The notes beneath the pieces are model-generated. The model searched no databases and was not told the origin of the DNA. It worked only from the letters and a program-made list of their open reading frames with translations. 5,808 nucleotides of DNA from Bacteroidales bacterium UBA5206 (GTDB lineage: Bacteria > Bacteroidota > Bacteroidia > Bacteroidales > Tenuifilaceae), in NCBI GenBank assembly GCA_002412705.1, contig DHVO01000148.1, forward strand, positions 17,221 to 23,028, in the 5' to 3' direction. Positions 1-5,808 of this stretch are shown one piece after another (the stretch's first letter is position 1; the number at the start of each line of letters is the position of its first letter). Made by a program: the position numbers and the translations under genes.

Positions 1-2042
1 GCAATTGGTCCTGGTAAATTATAGCGAAACCTTAGTCTAACCCCTGTTCCCTTATTAATAACTCCTTCTAACAAGTTCACCATTAGGTAAGCTGTTTGCT
101 CGCTTATTGCCTCATTCTTTTGTGGATGGAATGTGGCCAGAACATTCCCATTTTTATCCTCAATACGAGTAACCAGTAAAGGCTCTACATGTACGCCCTT
201 GTTGGCAAAAGTCCCGTATGCACTCACCATTTCAAAAAGGGTGACCTCTGATGTTCCAAGAAATATAGAGGGTACAGGATCAATTCTGCTTTTTACCCCC
301 ATCTTTTTAATAACCTCTACAACAGATTGTGGGTTAAACTGTTTGATGAGCCAAGCAGAAACATTGTTTACAGAGTTGGCTAGCCCCCATTTAAGGGTAA
401 CCATTTTTCCATCGTAATCAGAGCGTCCCGAATTCTTAGGTGTCCAAGTAGAATCCCCATCAACAAATGTTTGAGGAACATTAGGAATGCGATGACAAGG
501 GGAGTAGCCCTCTTGCATTGCTAAGGTGTAAAGAAATGGCTTAATGGTTGATCCAACCTGCCTCTTTCCCTGCCTAACCTGGTCGTACTTGAAGTGCTTG
601 AAGTTTGGGCCACCAACGTAAGCTTTAATGTATCCGCTGTGTGGATCCATTACCATAAACCCTGCACGAAGGAATCGCTTGTAGTGTTTAATGGAGTCTA
701 GAGGCGACATGGTGGTATCCCGTTCACCCTTGTAGGTGAAAATAGTCATTGGGATCTTGGTGTTGAAGTTGGAATAAATGCTATCCATAGATATGCCAGC
801 ATTTCTCAAAACCCTATAGCGTTCGGTTTGCTTTATGGCCAAAAGCATAATCGAGTTTACCTGGTCGGTTGTGAGTTCCTTTGCAAACAGCCTATTTCCC
901 TTTGCTTTTACCTCTTTATCGAATGCAACCTGTAAATCTAGGCCTAAGTGTTGAGTTACCGCATCCTCTGCATATTTCTGCATTCTAGAGTTAACGGTGG
1001 AGTATATTTTTAATCCGTCACGGTACAGGTTATAAGGGGTTCCATCGGGTTTCAGGTTCTTGTTACACCAACCATAAAGCGGATCGTTTGCCCAAAGCAA
1101 TGAGTCCTCTTTATATTGAGAGTATGAATAGTATCGCTTAGGTTCGGGCTTGTTTGCCGATAGGTAAATTCTTAGGTATTCCCTAAAGTAGGTTGCAAGG
1201 CCTTCGTTATGATCTTGTACTTTATACTCTAAGTTTATGGGAATTTGCGAAATTGAATCGTACAGCAAAGGATCAATAAAGCCATACTTTTTCATTTGCG
1301 AAAGCACAAAGTTTCTGCGCTGTAGCGAACGCTCTGGGTTACGAACGGGGCTATACCTTGTGGGCGCATTCACAACCCCAACAAGAACAGCTGCCTGTTC
1401 AATGGTTAAAGAATCGGGAGTTGTATTAAAGAATGTTTTTGAGGCGGCTTTTATTCCGAATGCATTGCTGCCAAAAGGCACAGTATTTAGGTACATGGCA
1501 AGAATCTCATTCTTTGTGAAATTCCTTTCAAGTTTTACTGCAGTAATCCACTCCTTAAATTTGGCAATGGCTAATTTGGAGAACCGAGCTACAGATGATG
1601 AGTAAATGGATGTGTCCCTCGGAAAAAGGTTCTTGGCCAGTTGCTGAGTAATTGTGCTACCTCCTCCACTGCCGCTTTGCCCCATTGCAATGGTTTTAAC
1701 CGCTACGCGTGCAAGTCCTCGGGCATCAATGCCACTGTGCTTATAAAACCGAATATCTTCAGTGGCTAAAAGGGCATTAACTAGGTTCGGGGAAAGTTCA
1801 TCAAACTCAACAAAGGTTCTATTCTGTATATAATATGTTCCAAGGAGTTTGTGATCTTCCGATATAATTTCTGAGGCTAGATTACTTCTGGGGTTTTCCA
1901 GCTCTTCAAATGTTGGCATAGGGCCAAAAAACTCAACGCTAATTAGCGTAAAAAGGGTTACTGCAAAAAGGAACCCGAAAATGAATATTCCCCAGAACCA
2001 CAGAAGGAACTTAGTTTTAGTACTCTTTTCTTTAAAGGACAT
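1..2042 (-). CDS. mrcA: Penicillin-binding protein 1A, bifunctional transglycosylase/transpeptidase (partial, C-terminus off the left edge)
   Basis: Class A PBP: polymerises lipid II into glycan strands and crosslinks the stem peptides in the periplasm, anchored in the inner membrane. Read on the minus strand from ATG 2042-2040, 680 codons are open to the window edge. Residues 1-11 are a short basic cytoplasmic tail and about 12-35 one hydrophobic membrane segment. The GT51 domain follows (about 60-240): ATEDIRFYKHSG with catalytic Glu95, GGSTITQQLAKN (128-138), and KLERNFTKNEILAMYLN (170-186). After a linker comes the transpeptidase domain (about 460 on), with GSTIKPF carrying nucleophile Ser498 and Lys501, and the SVN motif 557-559. 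The visible sequence stops at NLPGPIA; in family members the KTG motif follows almost at once, so the third active-site motif lies just outside. The usual family length suggests roughly 70-120 residues are missing. The start is supported by the membrane segment right after it; the next Met (42) would lose that segment. No Shine-Dalgarno is seen. The class is certain; the symbol mrcA (ponA) is by analogy. Confidence 0.96.
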   Translation of the reverse strand, partial: MSFKEKSTKTKFLLWFWGIFIFGFLFAVTLFTLISVEFFGPMPTFEELENPRSNLASEIISEDHKLLGTYYIQNRTFVEFDELSPNLVNALLATEDIRFYKHSGIDARGLARVAVKTIAMGQSGSGGGSTITQQLAKNLFPRDTSIYSSSVARFSKLAIAKFKEWITAVKLERNFTKNEILAMYLNTVPFGSNAFGIKAASKTFFNTTPDSLTIEQAAVLVGVVNAPTRYSPVRNPERSLQRRNFVLSQMKKYGFIDPLLYDSISQIPINLEYKVQDHNEGLATYFREYLRIYLSANKPEPKRYYSYSQYKEDSLLWANDPLYGWCNKNLKPDGTPYNLYRDGLKIYSTVNSRMQKYAEDAVTQHLGLDLQVAFDKEVKAKGNRLFAKELTTDQVNSIMLLAIKQTERYRVLRNAGISMDSIYSNFNTKIPMTIFTYKGERDTTMSPLDSIKHYKRFLRAGFMVMDPHSGYIKAYVGGPNFKHFKYDQVRQGKRQVGSTIKPFLYTLAMQEGYSPCHRIPNVPQTFVDGDSTWTPKNSGRSDYDGKMVTLKWGLANSVNNVSAWLIKQFNPQSVVEVIKKMGVKSRIDPVPSIFLGTSEVTLFEMVSAYGTFANKGVHVEPLLVTRIEDKNGNVLATFHPQKNEAISEQTAYLMVNLLEGVINKGTGVRLRFRYNLPGPI

Positions 2043-2060
2043 AGGCTTACATTTGATTTG

Positions 2061-2068
2061 CAAAGTTA
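2061..2068 (-). promoter_or_regulatory. Probable Bacteroidota-type -7 element of the PBP1A gene
   Basis: On the minus strand this octamer reads TAACTTTG, an exact match to the Bacteroidota -7 consensus TAnnTTTG. It lies 18 bp before the ATG at 2042, so transcription would begin only about 12-17 nt ahead of the start codon. The weakness is the partner: 19-21 bp upstream, around 2088-2093, there is no TTTG or TTG -33 box (the minus strand reads CTCCC-like sequence). It is therefore either a one-box promoter or a chance match. Position and strand fit the gene well. Confidence 0.45.
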
Positions 2069-2151
2069 GCAATTATTTATGGCTATTGGGAGATGGCAGC
2101 TATAGGGGCTACGCTTTGTTTAATAATAAATGCTTCTTCATTTTTAGTGAG

Positions 2152-2187
2152 AGTTGCGTTATTGGGCAATAAAGATATAACGCAACT
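2152..2187. repeat. Perfect 11-bp inverted repeat with 14-nt spacer
   Basis: The arms AGTTGCGTTAT (2152-2162) and ATAACGCAACT (2177-2187) are exact reverse complements separated by 14 nt. A plus-strand transcript could fold this into a long hairpin, and a run of seven T begins five bases after the right arm (2192-2198), which resembles a rho-independent terminator. However, no plus-strand gene lies upstream, since the PBP1A gene reads away from here, and the minus strand has no T-run after the hairpin. It could instead be a two-half-site operator, with half-sites about 25 bp apart centre to centre, lying roughly 95-130 bp upstream of the predicted PBP1A start site and about 180-210 bp upstream of the topA promoter. 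The repeat itself is plain; its role is open. Confidence 0.75.
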
Positions 2188-2210
2188 TACATTTTTTTCT
2201 TGTAAAAAAA
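2187..2210. repeat. T7/A7 tract pair with short inverted repeat
   Basis: Seven T (2192-2198) and seven A (2204-2210) flank a five-base spacer, and the same stretch holds TTACA (2187-2191) opposite TGTAA (2201-2205). The stretch could form one of two alternative weak hairpins, or simply act as bent A-tract DNA beside the larger inverted repeat. It abuts and shares one base with that repeat. No function can be assigned from sequence. Confidence 0.5.
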
Positions 2211-2363
2211 CCAAGATAAGGACCTATGTGGTATAGGTTGCTAAAGAATTATTTGCTGATATTGTTTTTTTTGACTAGATTTTATGTATATGGAAATGAA
2301 TGTGTTGGCTGTGTTTTTGTTTTTGATTCTGCTTGCTTCGAATCGAACCAAATTTTTATTTTT

Positions 2364-2395
2364 TTTGCGGTTGCATTCCTAATTAACTTACTTTG
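2364..2395 (+). promoter_or_regulatory. Probable topA promoter, Bacteroidota -33/-7 type
   Basis: TTTG at 2364-2367 is followed after 20 bp by TTACTTTG at 2388-2395. The Bacteroidota consensus is TTTG, 19-21 bp, TAnnTTTG, so only one of the fixed -7 positions differs (TT in place of TA). A T-rich stretch at about 2353-2366 overlaps and precedes the -33 box and could act as an UP-like element. Transcription would begin near 2398-2402, giving a leader of about 31-35 nt before the topA ATG at 2433. This is the best-placed promoter match in the spacer. Confidence 0.6.
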
Positions 2396-2432
2396 TGCCG
2401 ATTTTAATACAATCTAATACATCCTATTGGGC

Positions 2433-4850
2433 ATGATAGAGAACTTGGTCATAGTGGAGTCACCTGCAAAGGCAAAAACCATAGAAAAGTTTCTAGGCAA
2501 AAACTTTACTGTAAAGTCTAGCTTTGGGCACATCCGCGACCTATCAAAAAAAAATCTAGGCATAGATATCGATAATGGGTATTCTCCAGAATATATTGTA
2601 AGTGCAGAAAAGAAGAAAGTAGTTGATGAGCTGAAAAAACTTGCAAAGGACGCACAAACCGTTTGGTTGGCTTCCGATGAAGACCGTGAAGGAGAAGCCA
2701 TAGCATGGCACTTGTTTGAGGTGCTAAAGCTAGATAAGAATAAAACCAAGCGAATCGTTTTCCATGAGATTACCAAGGGAGCTATTCAACGTGCCATAGA
2801 GAATCCTCGTTCAATAGACTCGAACCTAGTAAACGCCCAACAGGCTCGAAGAGTATTGGATAGGTTGGTGGGATTTGAGCTTTCGCCAGTGCTTTGGAAA
2901 AAGGTTAAGCCGTCTCTTTCTGCAGGAAGGGTTCAGTCTGTTGCTGTTAGACTTCTTGTTGAGCGCGAACGTGAGATTGTGGCGTTCAAGAGCAGCTCTT
3001 TTTTTAAGGTTACTGGACTATTTGCCGGCGATGTAACAATTAAGGCTGAACTTTCCGATAGGTTAAAAGACCTATCGCAAACTGAACAGTTCCTCGAGCT
3101 TTGTAAAGATGCCAGTTACACCGTGTCCGATGTAAGCAAAAAGCCATCAAAGAAATCACCTGCACCACCCTTTACAACATCAACGCTACAGCAGGAGGCT
3201 AGCCGTAAGTTAAGCTTCTCTGTATCGCAAACCATGACTATTGCACAGCGTTTGTACGAGGCTGGACACATTACCTACATGAGAACAGACTCTGTAAACC
3301 TTTCAGAAACAGCTATAGATGCTGCAAGGCAGATGATTGTTCAGGAGTACGGCGAGAAATACCATAATCCGCGGAGATTCAAAACAAAAACAAAGGGTGC
3401 TCAGGAGGCCCACGAGGCAATTCGACCCACCTATATGGACAAGCAACGAATTGCAGGTAATTCGGCAGAGCAACGTTTATACGATCTTATTTGGAAACGC
3501 ACCATAGCATCGCAAATGAGCGAAGCATTGCTTGAGAAAACCACCGCAACAATAGATATATCAACTTCTACATATAAGTTTATTGCTTCTGGTGAAGTTC
3601 TTCTTTTCGATGGTTTTTTAAAGGTTTATCACGAGTCCACCGACGACGAGAACGAAGAAGCATCAAAAGATCTTCTTCCTCCCATTAAAGCGGGTCAGGT
3701 GCTGCAGGCTAAGGAAATTGTGGCTAGCGAACGATTTACCCAAAGGCCTTCACGTTATACAGAGGCTAGCTTAGTAAAGAAACTCGAAGAGCTGGGTATA
3801 GGAAGACCCTCAACATATGCTCCAACCATTTCAACCATACTTAATAGGGGTTATGTTTTAAAAGAGGATAGAGAGGGACTAGAGCGCCGATACATTCAGC
3901 TTGTTCTGAAAAAGGGAACAATAAGCAAGGAGCAGAAGGTAGAAATTACAGGAGCCGAAAAGGCCAAGCTCTTTCCAAGCGACATTGGAATTGTGGTTAA
4001 CGATTTCCTTGTTGAGTATTTCACCGATATTCTAAGCTACAACTTTACGGCTACAGTAGAGAAGGATTTTGATGAGATTGCAGAGGGTAAGCTCGATTGG
4101 ACTAAGATGCTCGATTCGTTTTATAAGCCATTCCACCAAAACGTTGAGAAAACCTTAGAGGTATCGGAGTATAGCAAGGGTGAGCGCATTCTTGGCATAG
4201 ACCCTAAGTCTGGTAAGCAGGTTTCTGTAAGGATTGGCCGTTTTGGCCCCATAGCACAACTTGGAGAAACTTCCGAGGCTAATGAAAAACCTCAGTATGC
4301 TGGCCTTCTTAAGGGACAGCTTATAGAGACCATTACGTTGGAAGAAGCCCTTTCTCTATTCAAACTACCCAGAAGTGTGGGCTTTTATGAGGAAAAAGAG
4401 GTTGTAATTGGTGTTGGCAGATTTGGTCCATATGTTCGCCACGCATCAAAATTCGTTTCGTTAAAGAAGGACGACGATCCATTAACCATTTCTTTAGAGC
4501 GTTCCATTGAGCTAATTGAGGAGAACAGGAAGAAGGAACGAGAGAGGGTTATTAAAACTTACGGAGAGGAACCTGAACTTCAGGTGCTAAATGGACGTTG
4601 GGGGCCATACCTTTTTTATAAGGGCGATAACTACAAGCTCCCTAAGGGTACAAATGCCGATGCGTTAACCCTAGAGGAGTGCATGAAAATAATAACCGAG
4701 CAAACGCCTACTAACGCTAGACGTAAATCAGGTAAAGCCACATCTAAGGATTCCAAACAGGCTAAAACAGCTAAAACGTCCAAGTCGGCATCAGGTGCTA
4801 AAACCACAAAATCAGCAGCAAAATCAAAGGGAGCCAAGAAGAAAGAGTAG
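2433..4850 (+). CDS. topA: DNA topoisomerase I (type IA, omega protein)
   Basis: Relaxes negatively supercoiled DNA by cutting one strand through a 5'-phosphotyrosine, Mg-dependent. Complete, 805 aa from ATG 2433. Toprim domain at about 3-115: LVIVESPAKAK with Glu9, and ASDEDREGE giving Asp82, Asp84 and Glu86. Core: LVNAQQARRVLDRLVGFELS (132-151), SLSAGRVQSVAVRLL (161-175), ITYMRTDS with catalytic Tyr282 and Arg284, EAHEAIRPT with His327, and IGRPSTYAPTISTI (456-469). The C-terminus has three GR(F/W)GP units (602, 662, 721), as in the Topo I C-terminal repeat domain, then a Lys/Ala/Ser/Thr tail (761-805, 14 Lys). Only Cys224 and Cys750 are present, so there are no four-Cys zinc fingers like those of E. 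coli TopA. An in-frame TTG at 2427, six bases upstream, is a possible start, with an in-frame TAA at 2415-2417 before it. ATG is preferred because family members start a few residues before LVIVE. No Shine-Dalgarno is seen, which is normal in this phylum. It is divergent from the PBP1A gene and probably co-transcribed with the next gene. Confidence 0.97.
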   Translation: MIENLVIVESPAKAKTIEKFLGKNFTVKSSFGHIRDLSKKNLGIDIDNGYSPEYIVSAEKKKVVDELKKLAKDAQTVWLASDEDREGEAIAWHLFEVLKLDKNKTKRIVFHEITKGAIQRAIENPRSIDSNLVNAQQARRVLDRLVGFELSPVLWKKVKPSLSAGRVQSVAVRLLVEREREIVAFKSSSFFKVTGLFAGDVTIKAELSDRLKDLSQTEQFLELCKDASYTVSDVSKKPSKKSPAPPFTTSTLQQEASRKLSFSVSQTMTIAQRLYEAGHITYMRTDSVNLSETAIDAARQMIVQEYGEKYHNPRRFKTKTKGAQEAHEAIRPTYMDKQRIAGNSAEQRLYDLIWKRTIASQMSEALLEKTTATIDISTSTYKFIASGEVLLFDGFLKVYHESTDDENEEASKDLLPPIKAGQVLQAKEIVASERFTQRPSRYTEASLVKKLEELGIGRPSTYAPTISTILNRGYVLKEDREGLERRYIQLVLKKGTISKEQKVEITGAEKAKLFPSDIGIVVNDFLVEYFTDILSYNFTATVEKDFDEIAEGKLDWTKMLDSFYKPFHQNVEKTLEVSEYSKGERILGIDPKSGKQVSVRIGRFGPIAQLGETSEANEKPQYAGLLKGQLIETITLEEALSLFKLPRSVGFYEEKEVVIGVGRFGPYVRHASKFVSLKKDDDPLTISLERSIELIEENRKKERERVIKTYGEEPELQVLNGRWGPYLFYKGDNYKLPKGTNADALTLEECMKIITEQTPTNARRKSGKATSKDSKQAKTAKTSKSASGAKTTKSAAKSKGAKKKE
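4761..4804 (+). repeat. topA: Three copies of GCTAAAAC inside the topA tail coding region
   Basis: GCTAAAAC occurs at 4761-4768, 4770-4777 and 4797-4804, all in the same reading frame, each encoding Ala-Lys-Thr. The first two are nine bases apart in tandem. The repeats make up part of the lysine-rich C-terminal tail and look like the product of local duplication in low-complexity coding sequence, so tail length may vary between strains. Confidence 0.6.
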
Positions 4851-4857
4851 CACAATG

Positions 4858-4876
4858 CTTATACCAATCTTATACC
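4858..4876. repeat. Direct repeat CTTATACC with 11-bp period between topA and the next gene
   Basis: CTTATACC is found at 4858-4865 and again at 4869-4876, a repeat step of 11 bp, close to one DNA helical turn. It fills the left half of the 44-bp gap between the topA stop and the next ATG. No hairpin terminator is visible in this gap, which favours read-through from topA. The repeat could be a small operator or a chance duplication. Confidence 0.5.
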
Positions 4877-4894
4877 TCCAAATAAAGTTTCGTA

Positions 4895-5808
4895 ATGGAT
4901 CTTACAGGTTATTTTAGCCCCGTTGATGTTGATGTATGGAGAGGCGGATTGCCAAAGGCTCATGCTATAGCAGGGCAGTTAACCTCTTTCGATGTTAACG
5001 GTAAGATGCCCGCAATAACCCCCAAGGATATTGTAATAGTTGGTATTCCTGAGGCTCGCAACTCAAGTAACGCATCGGCCTCCTTCGCTCCAAATGAGAT
5101 TAGGCGATTTCTATACGCACTATCAGCCAGTGCCATAAAGAGTAACCTAATAGATTTGGGCAACATAAAGAATACAGTAAAAACAGCAGACACCTATACT
5201 GCAACCCGCGATATTATTAGCTATTTAACAAGTAAGGGCGCTACTGTAGTTGTTTTGGGAGGAACCCAAGAGTTAACTTGGCATACCTACCAAGGGGTTA
5301 AAGAGCATAGGGAAAGTGCAGGGGTCTCCATTATTGATTCCCGCATTGATTTGGGCTTTGATGAGAGCGACTTTGGTTCGTCTTGTTATTATAACCACCT
5401 TTTAAAAGAGCCAATAACAAACCTTTTAAATTTAAGTATTTTGGGTTATCAGGGCTACCTTGTAGCTCAAGAACAAACAGAGAAGATCAAAGCAAGTGGC
5501 CTAGAGTTAGTTAGGTTGGGCGCTATTCGTGGGCGATTTAAGGAGGTTGAGCCGATACTAAGAGATTCTGATATTGTAAGCCTAGACATGTCGTCAATAC
5601 GTGAATCCGATTGTCCGGGCGTTTTGTACCCTTCTCCAAACGGATTATATGCAGAGGAGGCTTGTCAGTTGGCTCGCTATGCAGGACTTAGCGACAGAAC
5701 ATCTGTTTTTGGCATATATGAACTTGCCACATCTGCCGATAGAAATGGTCAAAGTGCCCACCTCGCAGCTCAACTTATTTGGCATTTTATTGAGGGACAC
5801 GGGCAGCG
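4895..5808 (+). CDS. Ureohydrolase-fold (arginase/formiminoglutamase-like) protein with degenerate metal site (partial, C-terminus off the right edge)
   Basis: ATG 4895 opens 304 codons to the window edge; an in-frame TAA at 4883-4885 makes it the first ATG, 44 bp after topA. The layout is that of the arginase/agmatinase/formiminoglutamase superfamily: DIVIVGIPEAR (45-55), FAPNEIRRFLY (64-74), VVVLGGTQELTW (118-129), SIIDSRIDLG (145-154), IVSLDMSSIRESD (227-239) and SPNGLYAEEACQLARYAG (247-264). Active members bind two Mn ions through GG(D/E)H, DxHxD and SxDxDxxD. Here the first His is Gln125, the DxHxD His is Arg150, and the second Asp of the last motif is Ser233; Asp148, Asp152 and Asp231 remain. 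With three of six ligands gone, including both His, hydrolysis of formiminoglutamate, agmatine or arginine looks unlikely. No signal peptide or membrane segment is visible, so it is probably cytoplasmic. I recall Bacteroidota homologues with a similar GGSQDLT-type motif annotated 'formimidoylglutamase'; I know of no tested function. Fold sure, activity unknown, so no symbol is given. Confidence 0.88.
   Translation, partial: MDLTGYFSPVDVDVWRGGLPKAHAIAGQLTSFDVNGKMPAITPKDIVIVGIPEARNSSNASASFAPNEIRRFLYALSASAIKSNLIDLGNIKNTVKTADTYTATRDIISYLTSKGATVVVLGGTQELTWHTYQGVKEHRESAGVSIIDSRIDLGFDESDFGSSCYYNHLLKEPITNLLNLSILGYQGYLVAQEQTEKIKASGLELVRLGAIRGRFKEVEPILRDSDIVSLDMSSIRESDCPGVLYPSPNGLYAEEACQLARYAGLSDRTSVFGIYELATSADRNGQSAHLAAQLIWHFIEGHGQ

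Larger units (their letters stand above)
2043..2432. other. Divergent intergenic control region between the PBP1A gene and topA
   Basis: About 390 bp with no convincing gene. It is T-rich on the plus strand, especially 2190-2300 and 2350-2370. It contains a probable -7 element for the PBP1A gene (2061-2068), a near-consensus two-part promoter for topA (2364-2395), an 11-bp inverted repeat (2152-2187) followed by T7 and A7 tracts (2192-2198, 2204-2210), and two copies of GCTATnGGG (2082-2090, 2099-2107). A 63-codon open frame at 2226-2417 is low-complexity, hydrophobic and runs over the topA promoter, so I do not call it a gene. Nothing else is recognised. Confidence 0.8.

Noticed and set aside
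133..417. 94-codon plus-strand open frame
   Set aside because: Lies wholly antisense to the transpeptidase domain of the PBP1A gene, which has clear catalytic motifs; its translation resembles no known family.
1237..1605. 122-codon plus-strand open frame
   Set aside because: Antisense shadow of the PBP1A transglycosylase domain and linker; no motif or start signal of its own.
2110..2118. TACGCTTTG as a plus-strand -7 element
   Set aside because: Has three bases instead of two between TA and TTTG, and lies over 300 bp before topA; the 2364-2395 pair fits far better.
1981..2172. 63-codon plus-strand open frame running out of the PBP1A 5' end into the spacer
   Set aside because: Starts antisense to the PBP1A membrane segment and ends inside the inverted repeat; no recognisable protein.
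2337..2347. TTCGA-A-TCGAA palindrome upstream of the topA -33 box
   Set aside because: Arms of only 5 bp are expected about this often by chance in a spacer of this length; noted but not called as an operator.
2226..2417. 63-codon hydrophobic open frame in the divergent spacer
   Set aside because: Phe/Leu/Val-rich composition follows from T-rich DNA; it overlaps the topA promoter and has no family resemblance. A small membrane protein cannot be excluded, but nothing supports it.
2414..2776. Minus-strand open frames under the start of topA (2414-2776 and 2518-2706)
   Set aside because: Antisense to the strongly conserved Toprim domain; low-complexity Ser/Phe runs.
4631..4855. Minus-strand open frame under the topA tail
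   Set aside because: Its Ala/Leu/Asp-rich sequence mirrors the lysine/alanine-rich tail codons on the other strand.
4960..5193. Minus-strand open frame of 77 codons
   Set aside because: Antisense to the ureohydrolase-like gene, whose family blocks are clear in the plus frame.
4895..5808. Straight assignment as formimidoylglutamase (hutG) in histidine degradation
   Set aside because: Both metal-binding His and one Asp are replaced, and no hut gene is visible in the window.

Overview
The window carries three protein genes and one divergent control region. It most likely comes from the chromosome of a member of the Bacteroidota. The reasons are the protein sequences (a Bacteroidota-type bifunctional PBP1A, and a TopA with a C-terminal GR(F/W)GP-repeat domain and no zinc fingers), start codons without Shine-Dalgarno sequences, and promoter-like sites matching the TTTG / TAnnTTTG consensus of that phylum. 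The order or genus cannot be fixed from the sequence alone. Base composition by eye is moderately AT-rich and uniform across the genes. I see no IS element, tRNA, rRNA or CRISPR array, and no sign of recent transfer.

Layout: positions 1-2042 (minus strand) hold the first 680 residues of a class A penicillin-binding protein, cut by the left edge. A spacer of about 390 bp (2043-2432) separates it from topA and holds a probable promoter for each direction, plus an unexplained 11-bp inverted repeat. Positions 2433-4850 (plus) are a complete topA of 805 aa. After a 44-bp gap, positions 4895-5808 (plus) hold 304 residues of a ureohydrolase (arginase/formiminoglutamase) fold protein, cut by the right edge.

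Functionally, the left gene makes and crosslinks peptidoglycan in the periplasm. topA relaxes negative supercoils in the nucleoid. The right gene has a ureohydrolase-like sequence but has lost three of the six residues that normally bind the manganese pair, including both histidines, so the usual annotation 'formimidoylglutamase' is doubtful. topA and this gene probably share a transcript. No pathway visibly links the three products. The window is mostly ordinary housekeeping sequence; its most interesting content is the apparently metal-less ureohydrolase homologue, followed by the inverted repeat in the divergent spacer. I do not see a clear new multi-gene system.
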